Assembly (NCBI GenBank): GCA_000336895.1
Contig: AOLX01000014.1
Span: 160,581 to 224,580 of the forward strand
Reading direction: 5' to 3'
DNA length: 64,000 nt
Source of the DNA: Haloarcula argentinensis DSM 12282
Lineage (GTDB): Archaea > Halobacteriota > Halobacteria > Halobacteriales > Haloarculaceae
Shown: positions 17,274-25,725 of the stretch, piece after piece
Numbering within the stretch: position 1 is the stretch's first letter
How the letters are laid out: each line of letters begins with the position of its first letter
Position numbers and translations under genes: made by a program
The notes under the pieces: model-generated
Told to the model about the DNA's origin: nothing
Database searches by the model: none
What the model saw: only the letters and a program-made list of their open reading frames with translations

Positions 17274-18092
17274 CTACGCGGCGAGGATGGACTGGGCGAC
17301 GGAGGCCAGTTCGTCCGGGTCGGCGTCTTTGAGCCGGTCGTCGCCGAGCATCAGGCGGAGTCGTGGTCGACCCACGTCGATCGGGACCTTCTCGGTATCG
17401 ATGAGATTCATGTCTTCGAGTTTCGTCTTGGTCCGCGAGAACGTCGCCTTGCTCGCCAGCCCGACGTCCTCGCCCCACTTGCTGATGTCGTACAGTAGTT
17501 CGCCGTTCCGTGCGGCCACGAGCAGGCTGATGGTGACCTCGTCGAGGCCGTCGCCGTCGCCGCGGGCCGTCGACAGTGAGTTCAGAACGTCGTTGAAGTC
17601 CGATGCGGTTTCCGGGCCGATGTCGGATTCCAGCGTGCTCTGGACGCGGTTGAGCGGCGGCGTCCGGAGCGAGTACTCGTCGGCGTCTTCCCAAGCCGAG
17701 TCGTAGTAGTCGTAGGCGTTGTCCACGAACTCTCCGTCGTCGGTCCCGAGACCGCCGACCGTATCGCTGATCGTGACGAGCGCATACACTGTATCGACGG
17801 TTACCGCGACCGAGTGGTTCGGCACGTCATCGAGCAGTCGCATCGTGAGTCGCCCCTCGTCGATGAGGTCAGCCGCGGTGCTCGCAACGAGGAAGTCGTC
17901 CATGACGTCTTTCAGTGCCCGCTCGTCGGCCAGCAGCCGAACTTCGGGAGCGCCCGAATCTGCGTCTAGTGTCGATACAAGCTCAGAGATGGTCTGCCGC
18001 GACGGGTTCACGACGTACACCGGCTCGTCGGTTGCCCCGAACACCGTGGTCAACATAGACCCGACGTTGTCTTGCAGGAGATTTTCGGTCAT
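17274..18092 (-). CDS. tbsP: transcriptional regulator TbsP (DUF5821)
   Basis: 272 aa. Begins MTENLLQDNVGSMLTTVFG and ends with a winged-helix region (about 195-255: LLYDISKWGEDVGLASKATFSRTKTKLEDMNLI), the architecture of haloarchaeal TbsP. From memory of the literature, TbsP works with TrmB in controlling sugar metabolism (a glyceraldehyde-3-phosphate dehydrogenase gene) in Haloferax; the same role here is inference. The N-terminal 180 residues are an alpha/beta domain likely used for dimerisation or ligand sensing. Upstream TATA-like TTAAATATA 27-40 nt from the ATG points to a leaderless message. It precedes the YcaO gene. Confidence 0.85.
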   Translation of the reverse strand: MTENLLQDNVGSMLTTVFGATDEPVYVVNPSRQTISELVSTLDADSGAPEVRLLADERALKDVMDDFLVASTAADLIDEGRLTMRLLDDVPNHSVAVTVDTVYALVTISDTVGGLGTDDGEFVDNAYDYYDSAWEDADEYSLRTPPLNRVQSTLESDIGPETASDFNDVLNSLSTARGDGDGLDEVTISLLVAARNGELLYDISKWGEDVGLASKATFSRTKTKLEDMNLIDTEKVPIDVGRPRLRLMLGDDRLKDADPDELASVAQSILAA

Positions 18093-18468
18093 TGTCCCTT
18101 GCCAGTATATAGTGTACTGTTATATTTAATTTTACCGGCCATACTGTGTTGATTTCGCCAACAATCCGACAACACCCACCAGCGAACAGCGATAAAATAT
18201 TGGTCAGTTGTCCTAAGCAGAAGCCATTAGACTCACGGACTGAACCACCTGCTCCACTCGGTAACACCGTGTAAATCTGATTGAACCAGTGGCTGGTGTC
18301 ACTGTTTCCTTCCCGCCAGAATCCAGGACCTGGGTACCGGATCAAATCTTATCTCTAGTATCAAAGCTTCTTGTAGAACATCGTATTGCCGCGACCACTC
18401 GGTCGGCCAGTTCGAAAACAGACGGCTGCCGTTTGGCCTATGTCGATTGTCTGATAGTTCTACCGTCC
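18093..18468. other. 376-nt intergenic region upstream of tbsP
   Basis: Contains the tbsP promoter (AT-rich TTAAATATA on the minus strand near 18120-18132) and the 3' trailer of the CHAT gene. I looked for tRNA cloverleaf elements, C/D boxes and ORFs on both strands and found only short frames without codon preference. Nothing further can be supported. Confidence 0.5.
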
Positions 18469-20556
18469 TCAGAAGTCCGTCCGGAGGCGCGCAGCTAGGT
18501 CGTCGGACCAGTGGAATTCCCCGTCGTAGATGACAGGCAGCGAGGTCTGACTCAGTGCGTCGGCCAACTCCGTAGCGTCGAGCGAGTGGCTCGTCTGTTC
18601 GCCGTTCAGTGCGGCGCTGTCGTCGAACGGCAGGCGGTAGCTCTCACCGGGCCGTTCCGGAGACACGACCGTACACTGTACGTCGAACCCTGTCTCCCCC
18701 TCGGAGAGCCAGACGACGGCCGGATGTGCAGGAGTAGGAACGATTGAATAGGTCCCGTCGCCGACAACCGCATAGTCCTTGCACATCATTATTCGCCGGC
18801 GAGCGAGTTCCAGCGCTCGCTGAATGCTGAACCCGTTACTGAGCAGGCGTGCGAAGGCGGTCCCGACTAGAGCGGCATGTTTGTCCAGCACGTCGGTGAG
18901 TGTCACCGCGCCGGCGACCGCGCCCTGTTTGACCAGATCGAGCCCTTCATCGTAGGAGCCACAGGCGTTCAGGAAGAACGTCTGGGTTCGGGCTTCCGAG
19001 AGCGACGACAGCGCCAGATTACCGTCGGGACAACGCAGTCCCGCCTCGTCGCAGTGGCCGATGAAGTGAACGAACTCCGTCGGCTGCCGGAACACGTCGG
19101 CCAGTTCGTTGACCGACAGCAGTTCGCTGACCCGCACATCCATTGGGAGGTCCGCTGCCCGGTATATCTCTGTGACTTCTGTGTGTTCGTCGGCCATCTC
19201 CTCGTCGTTGAGGACCACCGCGACCCGCTGACTGCCGGTGTCCCGGTTCTGACTCCGGTAGCGATTTACGTACGCTTCCGTCGGCGTTTTGCAGGCGTCT
19301 ATCGGGTTCCCCGGAGCGAGCCACGAGTGCAACTGCCCCTCGCGCAGGTTCGGATCGATGACCGGCGGGCGCTCGGCCGACCCGCGGCTCAGATACGAAT
19401 CCGCCAGCGTCCTGTCGAGCAGCTCATCCTGGTCGAGTCGGGAGCTGTCCGGCAGGTAGATAAGGCTGAGCCGGTCGAGTAGGAACGGCAGGCAGCGGAC
19501 CCGCTCCGGTTCCGGCGAGACGTACGTCGAGAGCGGCCACTCAGGCAGAATCGAGTTCACGGCCTCGTCGGAGACATCGATGTATCGTTCGAGCCGTCCA
19601 GCCGGCGACAGCGACCGAAGCGTATCCGGGTCGAGGGAGAGCGCCGACGTGATACGAGGGCCACTCTCGGCCGGGTCGACGCGTCTGACCTGGCAGTCGA
19701 GGTAGAACACCTTCCGGAGCAGCGCTGCGACGCCGGCCTGTAGCGACGGCCACGCGTCGAAGGAGCAGTGTACCGACGTGCCTTCGGCCGTCAACAGTGC
19801 GGAATCCCGTGACTCGACCACCACTTTGGCCCCGAGATAGTACGCCAGCGGCGCGCTGACGAGCAGTTCCGCCTCGCACTCCGGAACACGGAGCGTGATA
19901 CCGGTCTCGGGACGGTTCTGTCGCACCGGCTCCGGAATCCGGGTCGTCTCGCCGGTCGTGACTATCGGCGGGTGCCCGCGGAGTTCCGGGTGCGAGCGGG
20001 ACGGCTGCATCGTGTGATGAGCGCCGCTCAGATGTGTGATCGCCGTCGCGAGCCCCGTGGGCGTCGCGGGGACCTGCAGATGCAGCCGCTCCGCGTTCGT
20101 CTCCCAGACGAACCCGACGGTAATGTTCGTCGGCTCTTGGAAACCGAGCACAGTTGTAATACCGGCCGAGTGGAGTGATGCCGGACCGTCGAAACGAACG
20201 TGGATCCGAATGTCGTCTACGACACCCAACGGCGATTCCTGTTCACTATCCGCAGCACGGGCCTGCATCGTTAACAGGTATTGTCCGTCCTCAAGCGTTG
20301 TCGGTGAACCAACTGTCCCGGCATCGGCGTCAGTGTCAACTCGGGTTACCGTGGCACTCACCGCCGGCAGCGCCAGTTCGGTGACGGACCCGCGGTAACA
20401 ATCGTCGACACGCCGTGGTAGCTGCTCCCCGTCCGTACTCTCTCTGTCGTGTAATTGGTGCACCAGTGCGGTCGGGTCGACCGTTTCCCCATCCCAGTCC
20501 AGCGTTTCACCGCCGTCCCGGCCCACCCGCTCGCCTGCCACCCCCCAGGTGACCAT
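18469..20556 (-). CDS. CHAT-domain (caspase-like) protein with unknown N-terminal region
   Basis: 695 aa. The last third is a CHAT peptidase fold: the catalytic His is His501 in FVHFIGHCDE, the catalytic Cys is Cys532 in FFLNACGS, and KQGAVAGAVTL follows as in CHAT proteins. About residues 1-420 match no domain I know; they are beta-rich, with no TPR repeats and no TM. An intermediate segment (about 420-500) contains a Rossmann-like strand (VAVVLNDEEM). CHAT proteases usually act on partners in programmed death, gasdermin or CRISPR-associated systems; no such partner is adjacent. A TATA-like TATATAT lies 25-32 nt before the ATG. It is divergent from glyA. Confidence 0.8.
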   Translation of the reverse strand: MVTWGVAGERVGRDGGETLDWDGETVDPTALVHQLHDRESTDGEQLPRRVDDCYRGSVTELALPAVSATVTRVDTDADAGTVGSPTTLEDGQYLLTMQARAADSEQESPLGVVDDIRIHVRFDGPASLHSAGITTVLGFQEPTNITVGFVWETNAERLHLQVPATPTGLATAITHLSGAHHTMQPSRSHPELRGHPPIVTTGETTRIPEPVRQNRPETGITLRVPECEAELLVSAPLAYYLGAKVVVESRDSALLTAEGTSVHCSFDAWPSLQAGVAALLRKVFYLDCQVRRVDPAESGPRITSALSLDPDTLRSLSPAGRLERYIDVSDEAVNSILPEWPLSTYVSPEPERVRCLPFLLDRLSLIYLPDSSRLDQDELLDRTLADSYLSRGSAERPPVIDPNLREGQLHSWLAPGNPIDACKTPTEAYVNRYRSQNRDTGSQRVAVVLNDEEMADEHTEVTEIYRAADLPMDVRVSELLSVNELADVFRQPTEFVHFIGHCDEAGLRCPDGNLALSSLSEARTQTFFLNACGSYDEGLDLVKQGAVAGAVTLTDVLDKHAALVGTAFARLLSNGFSIQRALELARRRIMMCKDYAVVGDGTYSIVPTPAHPAVVWLSEGETGFDVQCTVVSPERPGESYRLPFDDSAALNGEQTSHSLDATELADALSQTSLPVIYDGEFHWSDDLAARLRTDF

Positions 20557-20710
20557 GTGTGGATATGTGGAACGTCATCCGATATATACGTACGGTTGTC
20601 AGCACGCCGTCACCGCCCACCATACCCGCGGTACCAAATGAGGAACGATAACGCCACACACGCGTGGGTCAAAGGGTAGATTATTGTCGTATCGGTCCTG
20701 ACTCGGATAC

Positions 20711-21958
20711 ATGAGCTACGAAACCGTACGGGAAGCGGACCCGGCAGTCGCGGACGCCCTAGAGGGCGAACGAGGCCGGCAGAACGATACGCTGGCGATG
20801 ATTGCCAGCGAGAACCACGTCAGCGAGGCTGTGATGGAGGCACAGAGCTCCGAACTGACGAACAAGTACGCCGAGGGCTACCCCGGTGAACGCTACTACG
20901 GCGGCTGCGAGTACGCCGACGACGTCGAGGAACTCGCTATCGACCGCGCGAAGGAGCTGTGGGGCGCAGACCACGTCAACGTCCAGCCCCATTCCGGTTC
21001 ACAGGCCAACATGGGCGTCTATCTCGGCGTCCTCGAACCCGGCGACAAGATCCTCTCGCTCGACCTGACCCACGGCGGCCACCTCTCGCACGGCCACCCG
21101 GCGAACTTCGCCGGGCAGGTGTACGAAGTCGAACAGTACAAGGTCGACGAAGAGACCGGCTACATCGACTATGAAGGCCTCCACGACCACGCAGAGGAGT
21201 TCGAGCCGGACATCATCGTTTCGGGCTACTCTGCCTACCCCCGAGAGGTCGACTTCGAGCGGATTCAGGAAGCCGCCGATGCGGTCGACGCCTACCACCT
21301 CGCGGATATCGCCCATATCACCGGTCTCGTCGCCGCCGGCGTTCACGAGTCGCCGGTCGGCGTCGCTGACTTCGTCACTGGCTCGACGCACAAGACCATC
21401 CGCGCCGGCCGCGGCGGCATCATCATGTGCGACGAAAAATACGCTGACGACATCGACAGCGCGGTGTTCCCCGGCTCGCAGGGCGGCCCGCTGATGCACA
21501 ACGTCGCCGGCAAGGCCGTCGGCTTCGGTGAGGCGCTGGCCCCCGAGTTCGATCAGTACGCCGAGCAGACCGTCGACAACGCCATCGCACTCGGCGAACG
21601 ACTCAAAGAACACGGTCTCTCGCTGGTCTCCGGCGGAACGGACAACCACCTCGTGCTCATCGACCTCCGGCCGTCCCACCCCGACACCACCGGCAAAGAA
21701 GTCGAGGAAGCGCTGGAGGAAGCCGGTATCGTCCTCAACGCCAACACCGTTCCGGGCGAGACCCGCTCGGCGTTCAACCCCTCGGGCATCCGCGCCGGTA
21801 CGCCTGCGCTCACCACCCGTGGCTTCGACGAGGACGCCTGCCGCGAGGTCGCGGATCTCATCTACAAGGTTGTTGACGCGCCCCATGACGACGATGTCGT
21901 GGCGGAAGTCAGCGACCGCGTGGACGAGATGACCGACGAGTACACGCTGTACGACTAA
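20711..21958 (+). CDS. glyA: serine hydroxymethyltransferase
   Basis: 415 aa, full length. PLP enzyme that converts serine and tetrahydrofolate to glycine and methylene-tetrahydrofolate. Visible motifs include NKYAEGYPGERYYGG at the substrate site, DIAHITGLVAAG, and the PLP lysine in GSTHKTIRAGRGG at about residue 228. A TATA-like TAGATTATTG 25-32 nt before the ATG suggests leaderless transcription. folD lies 740 nt downstream in the same direction, so the two one-carbon genes are neighbours with a lipoprotein gene between them. Confidence 0.97.
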   Translation: MSYETVREADPAVADALEGERGRQNDTLAMIASENHVSEAVMEAQSSELTNKYAEGYPGERYYGGCEYADDVEELAIDRAKELWGADHVNVQPHSGSQANMGVYLGVLEPGDKILSLDLTHGGHLSHGHPANFAGQVYEVEQYKVDEETGYIDYEGLHDHAEEFEPDIIVSGYSAYPREVDFERIQEAADAVDAYHLADIAHITGLVAAGVHESPVGVADFVTGSTHKTIRAGRGGIIMCDEKYADDIDSAVFPGSQGGPLMHNVAGKAVGFGEALAPEFDQYAEQTVDNAIALGERLKEHGLSLVSGGTDNHLVLIDLRPSHPDTTGKEVEEALEEAGIVLNANTVPGETRSAFNPSGIRAGTPALTTRGFDEDACREVADLIYKVVDAPHDDDVVAEVSDRVDEMTDEYTLYD

Positions 21959-22033
21959 CGCCGGAAGCCTGCGGTTCTGCTATCCACACACTTCGCAACT
22001 CACTTTTTATTATCCCCACCCGACACGTCCGGT

Positions 22034-22624
22034 ATGCCCCGCACAACTCGACGCCGGATGCTCTATGCACTGGGTGCCTCCCTCCCGACACTCGCTGGCT
22101 GTACGCAGTTCGAGGTCGAGTCAGGCGAAGAAACCGGATACAGCGATGGCAGCGGTGGACAGCCAACGATAGCGGCGACGCCGTCAGAGACAGCCGCCGC
22201 CACTGCGACAGCCGAGCGGGCCAGTGCTGGCCAGACAGCCGATGCCGAGGCGCTTGATCTGCGGGAGGCCAACGTCGTCGGCGTCGAGGTCAGTGACGAG
22301 GGCGGCGGCGACTATCGCTTCGACGTAACCCTGTACCACGACGACGACGGAGAGGACGGCTACGCGAACTGGTGGCAAGTCGAGACGCTGGCGGGCGACC
22401 GACTCGGGCGCCGGGACCTCCTGCACGCTCACTCGACGGCCCCATTCACCCGGTCGGAGACGATTATAGTTCCCGACGACGTGCGCTGTGTCGTGGTCCG
22501 GGGGCACGACCAGGCCCACGAGTACGGCGGGCAGGCGATGACGGTGGCTGTCCCGAGCGGCGCGACGCGGGCTATCCAGCAGGGAGCCGAGCGGCAGTCG
22601 GTCGCCGAGTCAGACTGTCCCTGA
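22034..22624 (+). CDS. twin-arginine lipoprotein, unknown function
   Basis: 196 aa. The N terminus TRRRMLYALGASLPTLAGC combines a Tat-like RRR motif and a lipobox (LAGC, Cys at about 20), so it is probably exported folded and lipid-anchored. After a Thr/Ala/Glu-rich linker (about 22-75) a small beta domain follows (about 76-180), with FDVTLYHDDDGEDGYANWWQVE, of the type found in many haloarchaeal secreted proteins. The final Cys (about 195) may pair with another residue. No enzymatic motif. It sits between glyA and folD with no functional link evident. Confidence 0.8.
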   Translation: MPRTTRRRMLYALGASLPTLAGCTQFEVESGEETGYSDGSGGQPTIAATPSETAAATATAERASAGQTADAEALDLREANVVGVEVSDEGGGDYRFDVTLYHDDDGEDGYANWWQVETLAGDRLGRRDLLHAHSTAPFTRSETIIVPDDVRCVVVRGHDQAHEYGGQAMTVAVPSGATRAIQQGAERQSVAESDCP

Positions 22625-22699
22625 GTGGGAGCGTGCCAGCCTGTCGCGGCTGACTGAAATCCGGGACGTTCATACCGCCCCGCGCCGCCGTTGTACCTA

Positions 22700-23593
22700 A
22701 TGACAGAGATTATCGACGGCAACGCCGTCGCACAGTCGATTCGGGACGACCTTGTCGCGTCCATCGACCGCCTCGCCGACGCCGGCCACCGCCCGTCGCT
22801 GGCGACGGTGCTGATGTCCGAGGACCCGGCCAGCGAGACGTACGTCTCGATGAAACAGGACGACTGCGAGGAGGTTGGTATCGAGGCCATCGACATCGAC
22901 ATCGACCCCGACGCGGACGCCGCCGAACTGTACGACACCATCGAGGACCTCAACGCCGACGAGGATGTCAACGGTATTCTGGTCCAGATGCCGGTCCCCG
23001 ACCACGTCGAGGACAGGTCTGTCCTGCGAGCCATCGACCCGATGAAAGACGTCGACGGCTTCCACCCGGAGAACGTCGGTCGACTCGTGGCTGGTGACGC
23101 TCGGTACAAGCCCTGCACACCCCACGGTATCCAGAAGCTCATCGAGAGCGCCGGCGTCGATACCGAGGGTAAAGACGCCGTCGTCGTCGGCCGCTCGGAC
23201 ATCGTCGGCAAGCCGATGGCGAACCTGCTCATTCAGAAGGCCCCCGGTGGCAATGCGACGACGACAGTGTGTCACTCCCGCACCGAGAACCTTGCCGAGC
23301 GGACGCGCAACGCCGACATCATCGTCGCCGCGGCCGGCGTCCCGGAGATGATCGACGGCGAGATGATCGGTGAGGGCGCGACGGTCATCGATGTGGGCAT
23401 CAACCGCGTCGACGCAGACACGGAGAAGGGGTACGAACTCGTCGGCGATGTCGAGTACGAGAGCGCAAAGGAGGTCGCTGGCGCAATCACGCCGGTCCCC
23501 GGCGGCGTCGGGCCGATGACCCGCGCGATGTTGCTGTACAACACGGTCAAAGCGACGGGCCTGCAACACGACATCGACGTCGACCTCCCCTGA
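22700..23593 (+). CDS. folD: methylenetetrahydrofolate dehydrogenase/cyclohydrolase
   Basis: 297 aa. Bifunctional enzyme turning methylene-THF into formyl-THF, paired with glyA. Catalytic features include YVSMKQDDC (Tyr and Lys of the active site, about 50-58), ILVQMPVPDH, the KDVDGFHPEN motif at about 116-125 and the NADP site VVVGRSDIVGKPM at about 162-174. ATG 22700 was taken over an in-frame TTG three codons earlier. Its TGA is immediately followed by the ATG of a Nudix gene, so they form an operon. Confidence 0.96.
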   Translation: MTEIIDGNAVAQSIRDDLVASIDRLADAGHRPSLATVLMSEDPASETYVSMKQDDCEEVGIEAIDIDIDPDADAAELYDTIEDLNADEDVNGILVQMPVPDHVEDRSVLRAIDPMKDVDGFHPENVGRLVAGDARYKPCTPHGIQKLIESAGVDTEGKDAVVVGRSDIVGKPMANLLIQKAPGGNATTTVCHSRTENLAERTRNADIIVAAAGVPEMIDGEMIGEGATVIDVGINRVDADTEKGYELVGDVEYESAKEVAGAITPVPGGVGPMTRAMLLYNTVKATGLQHDIDVDLP

Positions 23594-24076
23594 ATGCCGT
23601 CGCTTGCGGATTTTGTGGACCGCGACGTGCTCACTCGCCAAGTGACCAGAGAGACTGATACGGCGGGCGTAGACGGCGTTTGCGCCCGTGCCGACCGCGG
23701 CCTTCGCTGGGCGGTCGGCGCGCTCGTCACCGACCCCGCGGACCGCCTGCTGTTCGTCTACGAGGACGACATCTGGAAGCTTCCGGGCGGCGGCGTCGAA
23801 ACCGGCGAGACACGGCAGGAAGCGGTGCGTCGCGAAGTACGCGAGGAGACTGGTGTGCGCATCGCCGTCGACGAATTGGCTGCTGTCACCGAGGTCACAG
23901 TGACTGACGGCGACCGCGAGGCGACGTTCTTTTTCGGAACCTATCGCGGGACAGCTGACTCGACGACGCTCGCGTCGGACCCCGGCCTCGACGACGAGGG
24001 AATCGAGAATGCGGCGTGGAAGGCGTCAGTGCCGTCGGACTGCCTGGACGAGTCGCTTGTACGGCGGCTCCGGTAA
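23594..24076 (+). CDS. Nudix hydrolase
   Basis: 160 aa. The Nudix box GGGVETGETRQEAVRREVREETGV occupies about residues 65-88 and fits Gx5Ex7REUxEExGU, so it should hydrolyse a nucleoside diphosphate linked to another group. The N-terminal 40 residues are an extra helical segment. It begins one base after folD ends. Cleaning of oxidised nucleotides or NADH-type substrates is possible; no specificity motif can be read. Confidence 0.9.
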   Translation: MPSLADFVDRDVLTRQVTRETDTAGVDGVCARADRGLRWAVGALVTDPADRLLFVYEDDIWKLPGGGVETGETRQEAVRREVREETGVRIAVDELAAVTEVTVTDGDREATFFFGTYRGTADSTTLASDPGLDDEGIENAAWKASVPSDCLDESLVRRLR

Positions 24077-24080
24077 CCGC

Positions 24081-24800
24081 TTAAACCGTGTCGTCCTCGA
24101 TTCCGGTGAGCCAGTTTTCAGCTCTGACGAAGGCGCTCTCGTTGCCGGTGATGTATGAACCCAGGTCTCGCGCCGCATGGACGAGGCGGTTCGCGTCCGC
24201 GGGGTCGACATCGCCGTCTAGTGCCTCGATGCGCTTCCGATGGTCGCGAATCCGTCCGGAGAGCTGTCGTGCGGTCGGTTCCGGATTGGCGTCCAGATAC
24301 GTCCGCACGTCCCGCTGATAGCTGTCGACGGCGGCCGCCATCGCCAGCCCGTACGGCACTCGAAGGGCCGACGGGACCTCGTCGACGGCCGGACGGTCGC
24401 CGTCGTCAGCCCCGCCGAGCAGTTCGTAGAAGTACCGCTCCGCCGGGTCGCCGCTACGTAACTCTCGGGAGAGGTGTGTGCCGATGTGCTGGAGTTCGAC
24501 CGCGGCGACGAACGTCGGGTCGAGTGAGCGAAGTTCGCCCGCGTCGATGAACCCCCGCTTGCGCGTGTACTCTCGGCAGCGCTCGGCGGTTGCGTCAGCG
24601 ATCTCCCGCGTCGTATCCGTGTCGATTCGGCTCCGGACAGGCGTCAGATCGAGCGTAGCCGGTGTGTCGGTGTGTTCAGTGTGCTCGTCGATGCCGACAC
24701 TGTGGATGCTCCCACAGTCCGGACAGGCGATGCTCCCCGTCTCGTAGTACCGCCATCGCGTGCCACAGTCCTGACACTCGCGCTCCCCGCGGACTTTCAT
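24081..24800 (-). CDS. DUF7117-like protein with N-terminal zinc ribbon
   Basis: 239 aa. Starts MKVRGERECQDCGTRWRYYETGSIACPDCGS, with four Cys in two CxxC knuckles (about 9-29) expected to bind zinc, followed by a mainly helical domain of about 200 residues with many Arg and Asp. The family is widespread in haloarchaea and of unknown function (DUF7117 from memory). An in-frame ATG nine codons further upstream is possible, but the family start is MKVRGERE. Convergent with the Nudix gene, whose stop lies 4 nt away. Confidence 0.8.
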   Translation of the reverse strand: MKVRGERECQDCGTRWRYYETGSIACPDCGSIHSVGIDEHTEHTDTPATLDLTPVRSRIDTDTTREIADATAERCREYTRKRGFIDAGELRSLDPTFVAAVELQHIGTHLSRELRSGDPAERYFYELLGGADDGDRPAVDEVPSALRVPYGLAMAAAVDSYQRDVRTYLDANPEPTARQLSGRIRDHRKRIEALDGDVDPADANRLVHAARDLGSYITGNESAFVRAENWLTGIEDDTV

Positions 24801-24859
24801 ACGTGATGCTGAGAGGCCAGCCCTCAAGATTGTTCCGTGAGGGTTGTCTACGCCAACGT

Positions 24860-25006
24860 ATGCGCTCGGAAGACGAGATCCGTGAGCAGTACGAGTTCCT
24901 CGCTGAACAGCTAGACGACGAGGAGATGGACCACGAGCGGGTCCGTATGATGTTCACCCACTACAAGCGGGCACTTGGATGGGTGCTCGAGGAGGAACAT
25001 ATATAG
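24860..25006 (+). CDS. conserved small acidic protein (48 aa)
   Basis: 48 aa, starting MRSEDEIREQYEFLAEQL and ending in LEEEHI. Strongly acidic and helical, with no Cys and no TM; codon choice is that of neighbouring genes. Divergent from the zinc-ribbon gene (59 nt between starts). Small helical proteins of this type occur next to DUF7117 genes in haloarchaea, in my recollection. Function unknown. Confidence 0.65.
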   Translation: MRSEDEIREQYEFLAEQLDDEEMDHERVRMMFTHYKRALGWVLEEEHI

Positions 25007-25068
25007 GTTAGTTACAGCTTACATTCACTTTTAATTCGATAACTAACATCTGCTGGACGGGGCCGGTA

Positions 25069-25076
25069 CTTTTAAG
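25069..25076 (+). promoter_or_regulatory. TATA-like box upstream of the double hairpin
   Basis: CTTTTAAG lies in an AT-rich stretch, preceded by GC-rich sequence that could serve as a BRE element. Transcription would begin about 25 nt further on, around 25098-25100, just where the first hairpin begins. This fits a promoter for the candidate RNA. Confidence 0.4.
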
Positions 25077-25099
25077 TTATTCTGCCCCATTCGACCAAG

Positions 25100-25178
25100 T
25101 GACGCTTCGCTTGGAGGGCCGAAGCGTCAGCGGGGACCAATTCAGGGCGGCAAGCGGTCGCGTTTTTCGCGACCGCTT
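25100..25178 (+). ncRNA. candidate non-coding RNA with two strong hairpins
   Basis: The first hairpin has arms 25100-25109 and 25120-25129, ten perfect pairs closing a 10-nt loop CTTGGAGGGC. The second has arms 25152-25162 and 25168-25178, eleven perfect pairs closing a TTTTT loop. Both are GC-rich inside an AT-rich region and no reading frame crosses them. The first loop carries GGAGG, complementary to the 3' end of 16S rRNA, so the loop could touch ribosomes or mRNAs. Alternatives are ends of an IS200/IS605-type element or a palindromic mini-element. Folding is certain from sequence; the RNA identity is not. Confidence 0.4.
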
Positions 25179-25254
25179 TCCACTTACTTCGCTGCTAACG
25201 ACCTAATACTAGTGCTTGCTGTATCTCGGAAAAGGAACTGCTGGACGATACGAC
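25179..25254. other. short AT-rich intergenic DNA, no feature
   Basis: Trailer of the hairpin region and spacer before the beta-protein fragment. No gene or repeat recognised. Confidence 0.5.
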
Positions 25255-25497
25255 TTATTCGATAGACCCCTCTGTCTCTGTCGCGCTCTCGGACCACTCC
25301 GGTTCGACTCCAATGCTGAGCTCTCCGTCGCCGCCCTCCGGGCACTCGTGCTCGGCTTTCACCTCGAACTCCACCTTCGATGGCGGCGCGACGTGACCCC
25401 CGTATACGCTTAGCGTAATCTCGGATCCGTCTCCCGGAGCGTCGACCATCGTTCTGAGATACGTCACGGTGACGTTGCGGCCGACTACTCCCTCGGC
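25255..25497 (-). pseudogene. C-terminal fragment of a beta-rich, probably secreted protein
   Basis: On the minus strand a frame opens after a TAG and reads EAEGVVGRNVTVTYLRTMV..., then a segment with VYGGHVAPPSKVEFEVKAEH and an acidic tail SESATETEGSIE. It looks like the end of a beta-sandwich domain. No ATG exists at the natural N terminus; GTG 25467 or ATG 25449 would make a 70- or 64-aa protein. Most likely it is the remnant of a longer gene cut off upstream by the AT-rich DNA at 25500-25720; a real small protein remains possible. Confidence 0.4.
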
Positions 25498-25725
25498 TTC
25501 AAACAGCTATGGTTCTGCTGACTGTTTTCTACAGTGACAATTAATACTGTTGCCATCAGTTTCCGGAGAATGATGATATACTGACTGTATTTACCATATG
25601 GACAAAACGCAGACTGAGCGTCTATATACAGAAAATTCGACACCTCGAACTAATGAAAATATATCAAATTCTCTGGGCCGATATATTTAACAGTATAGAT
25701 ACTAAATCATTACATAGGAAAATCG
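25468..25725. other. AT-rich region upstream of the PadR-type gene
   Basis: About 250 nt rich in A and T, including TATA-like ATATATTTAA at 25681-25690. A short dyad, AGTAT-AG-ATACT, lies at 25692-25703, between the TATA box and the ATG at 25726, a typical place for a PadR autoregulatory operator. No gene is readable. Confidence 0.45.
25692..25703. promoter_or_regulatory. short dyad before the PadR gene (possible operator)
   Basis: Arms AGTAT and ATACT flank a 2-bp centre just downstream of the TATA box. PadR proteins bind such AT-rich dyads near their own promoter. At 5 bp per arm, chance occurrence in AT-rich DNA is quite possible. Confidence 0.3.

Noticed and set aside
18200..18300. possible tRNA or C/D RNA upstream of tbsP
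   Set aside because: A GGTTCA-like piece is present on the minus strand, but no acceptor or anticodon stem can be formed and no C or D box pair is found.
20999..21886. minus-strand frame opposite glyA
   Set aside because: Shadow of a highly conserved SHMT gene.
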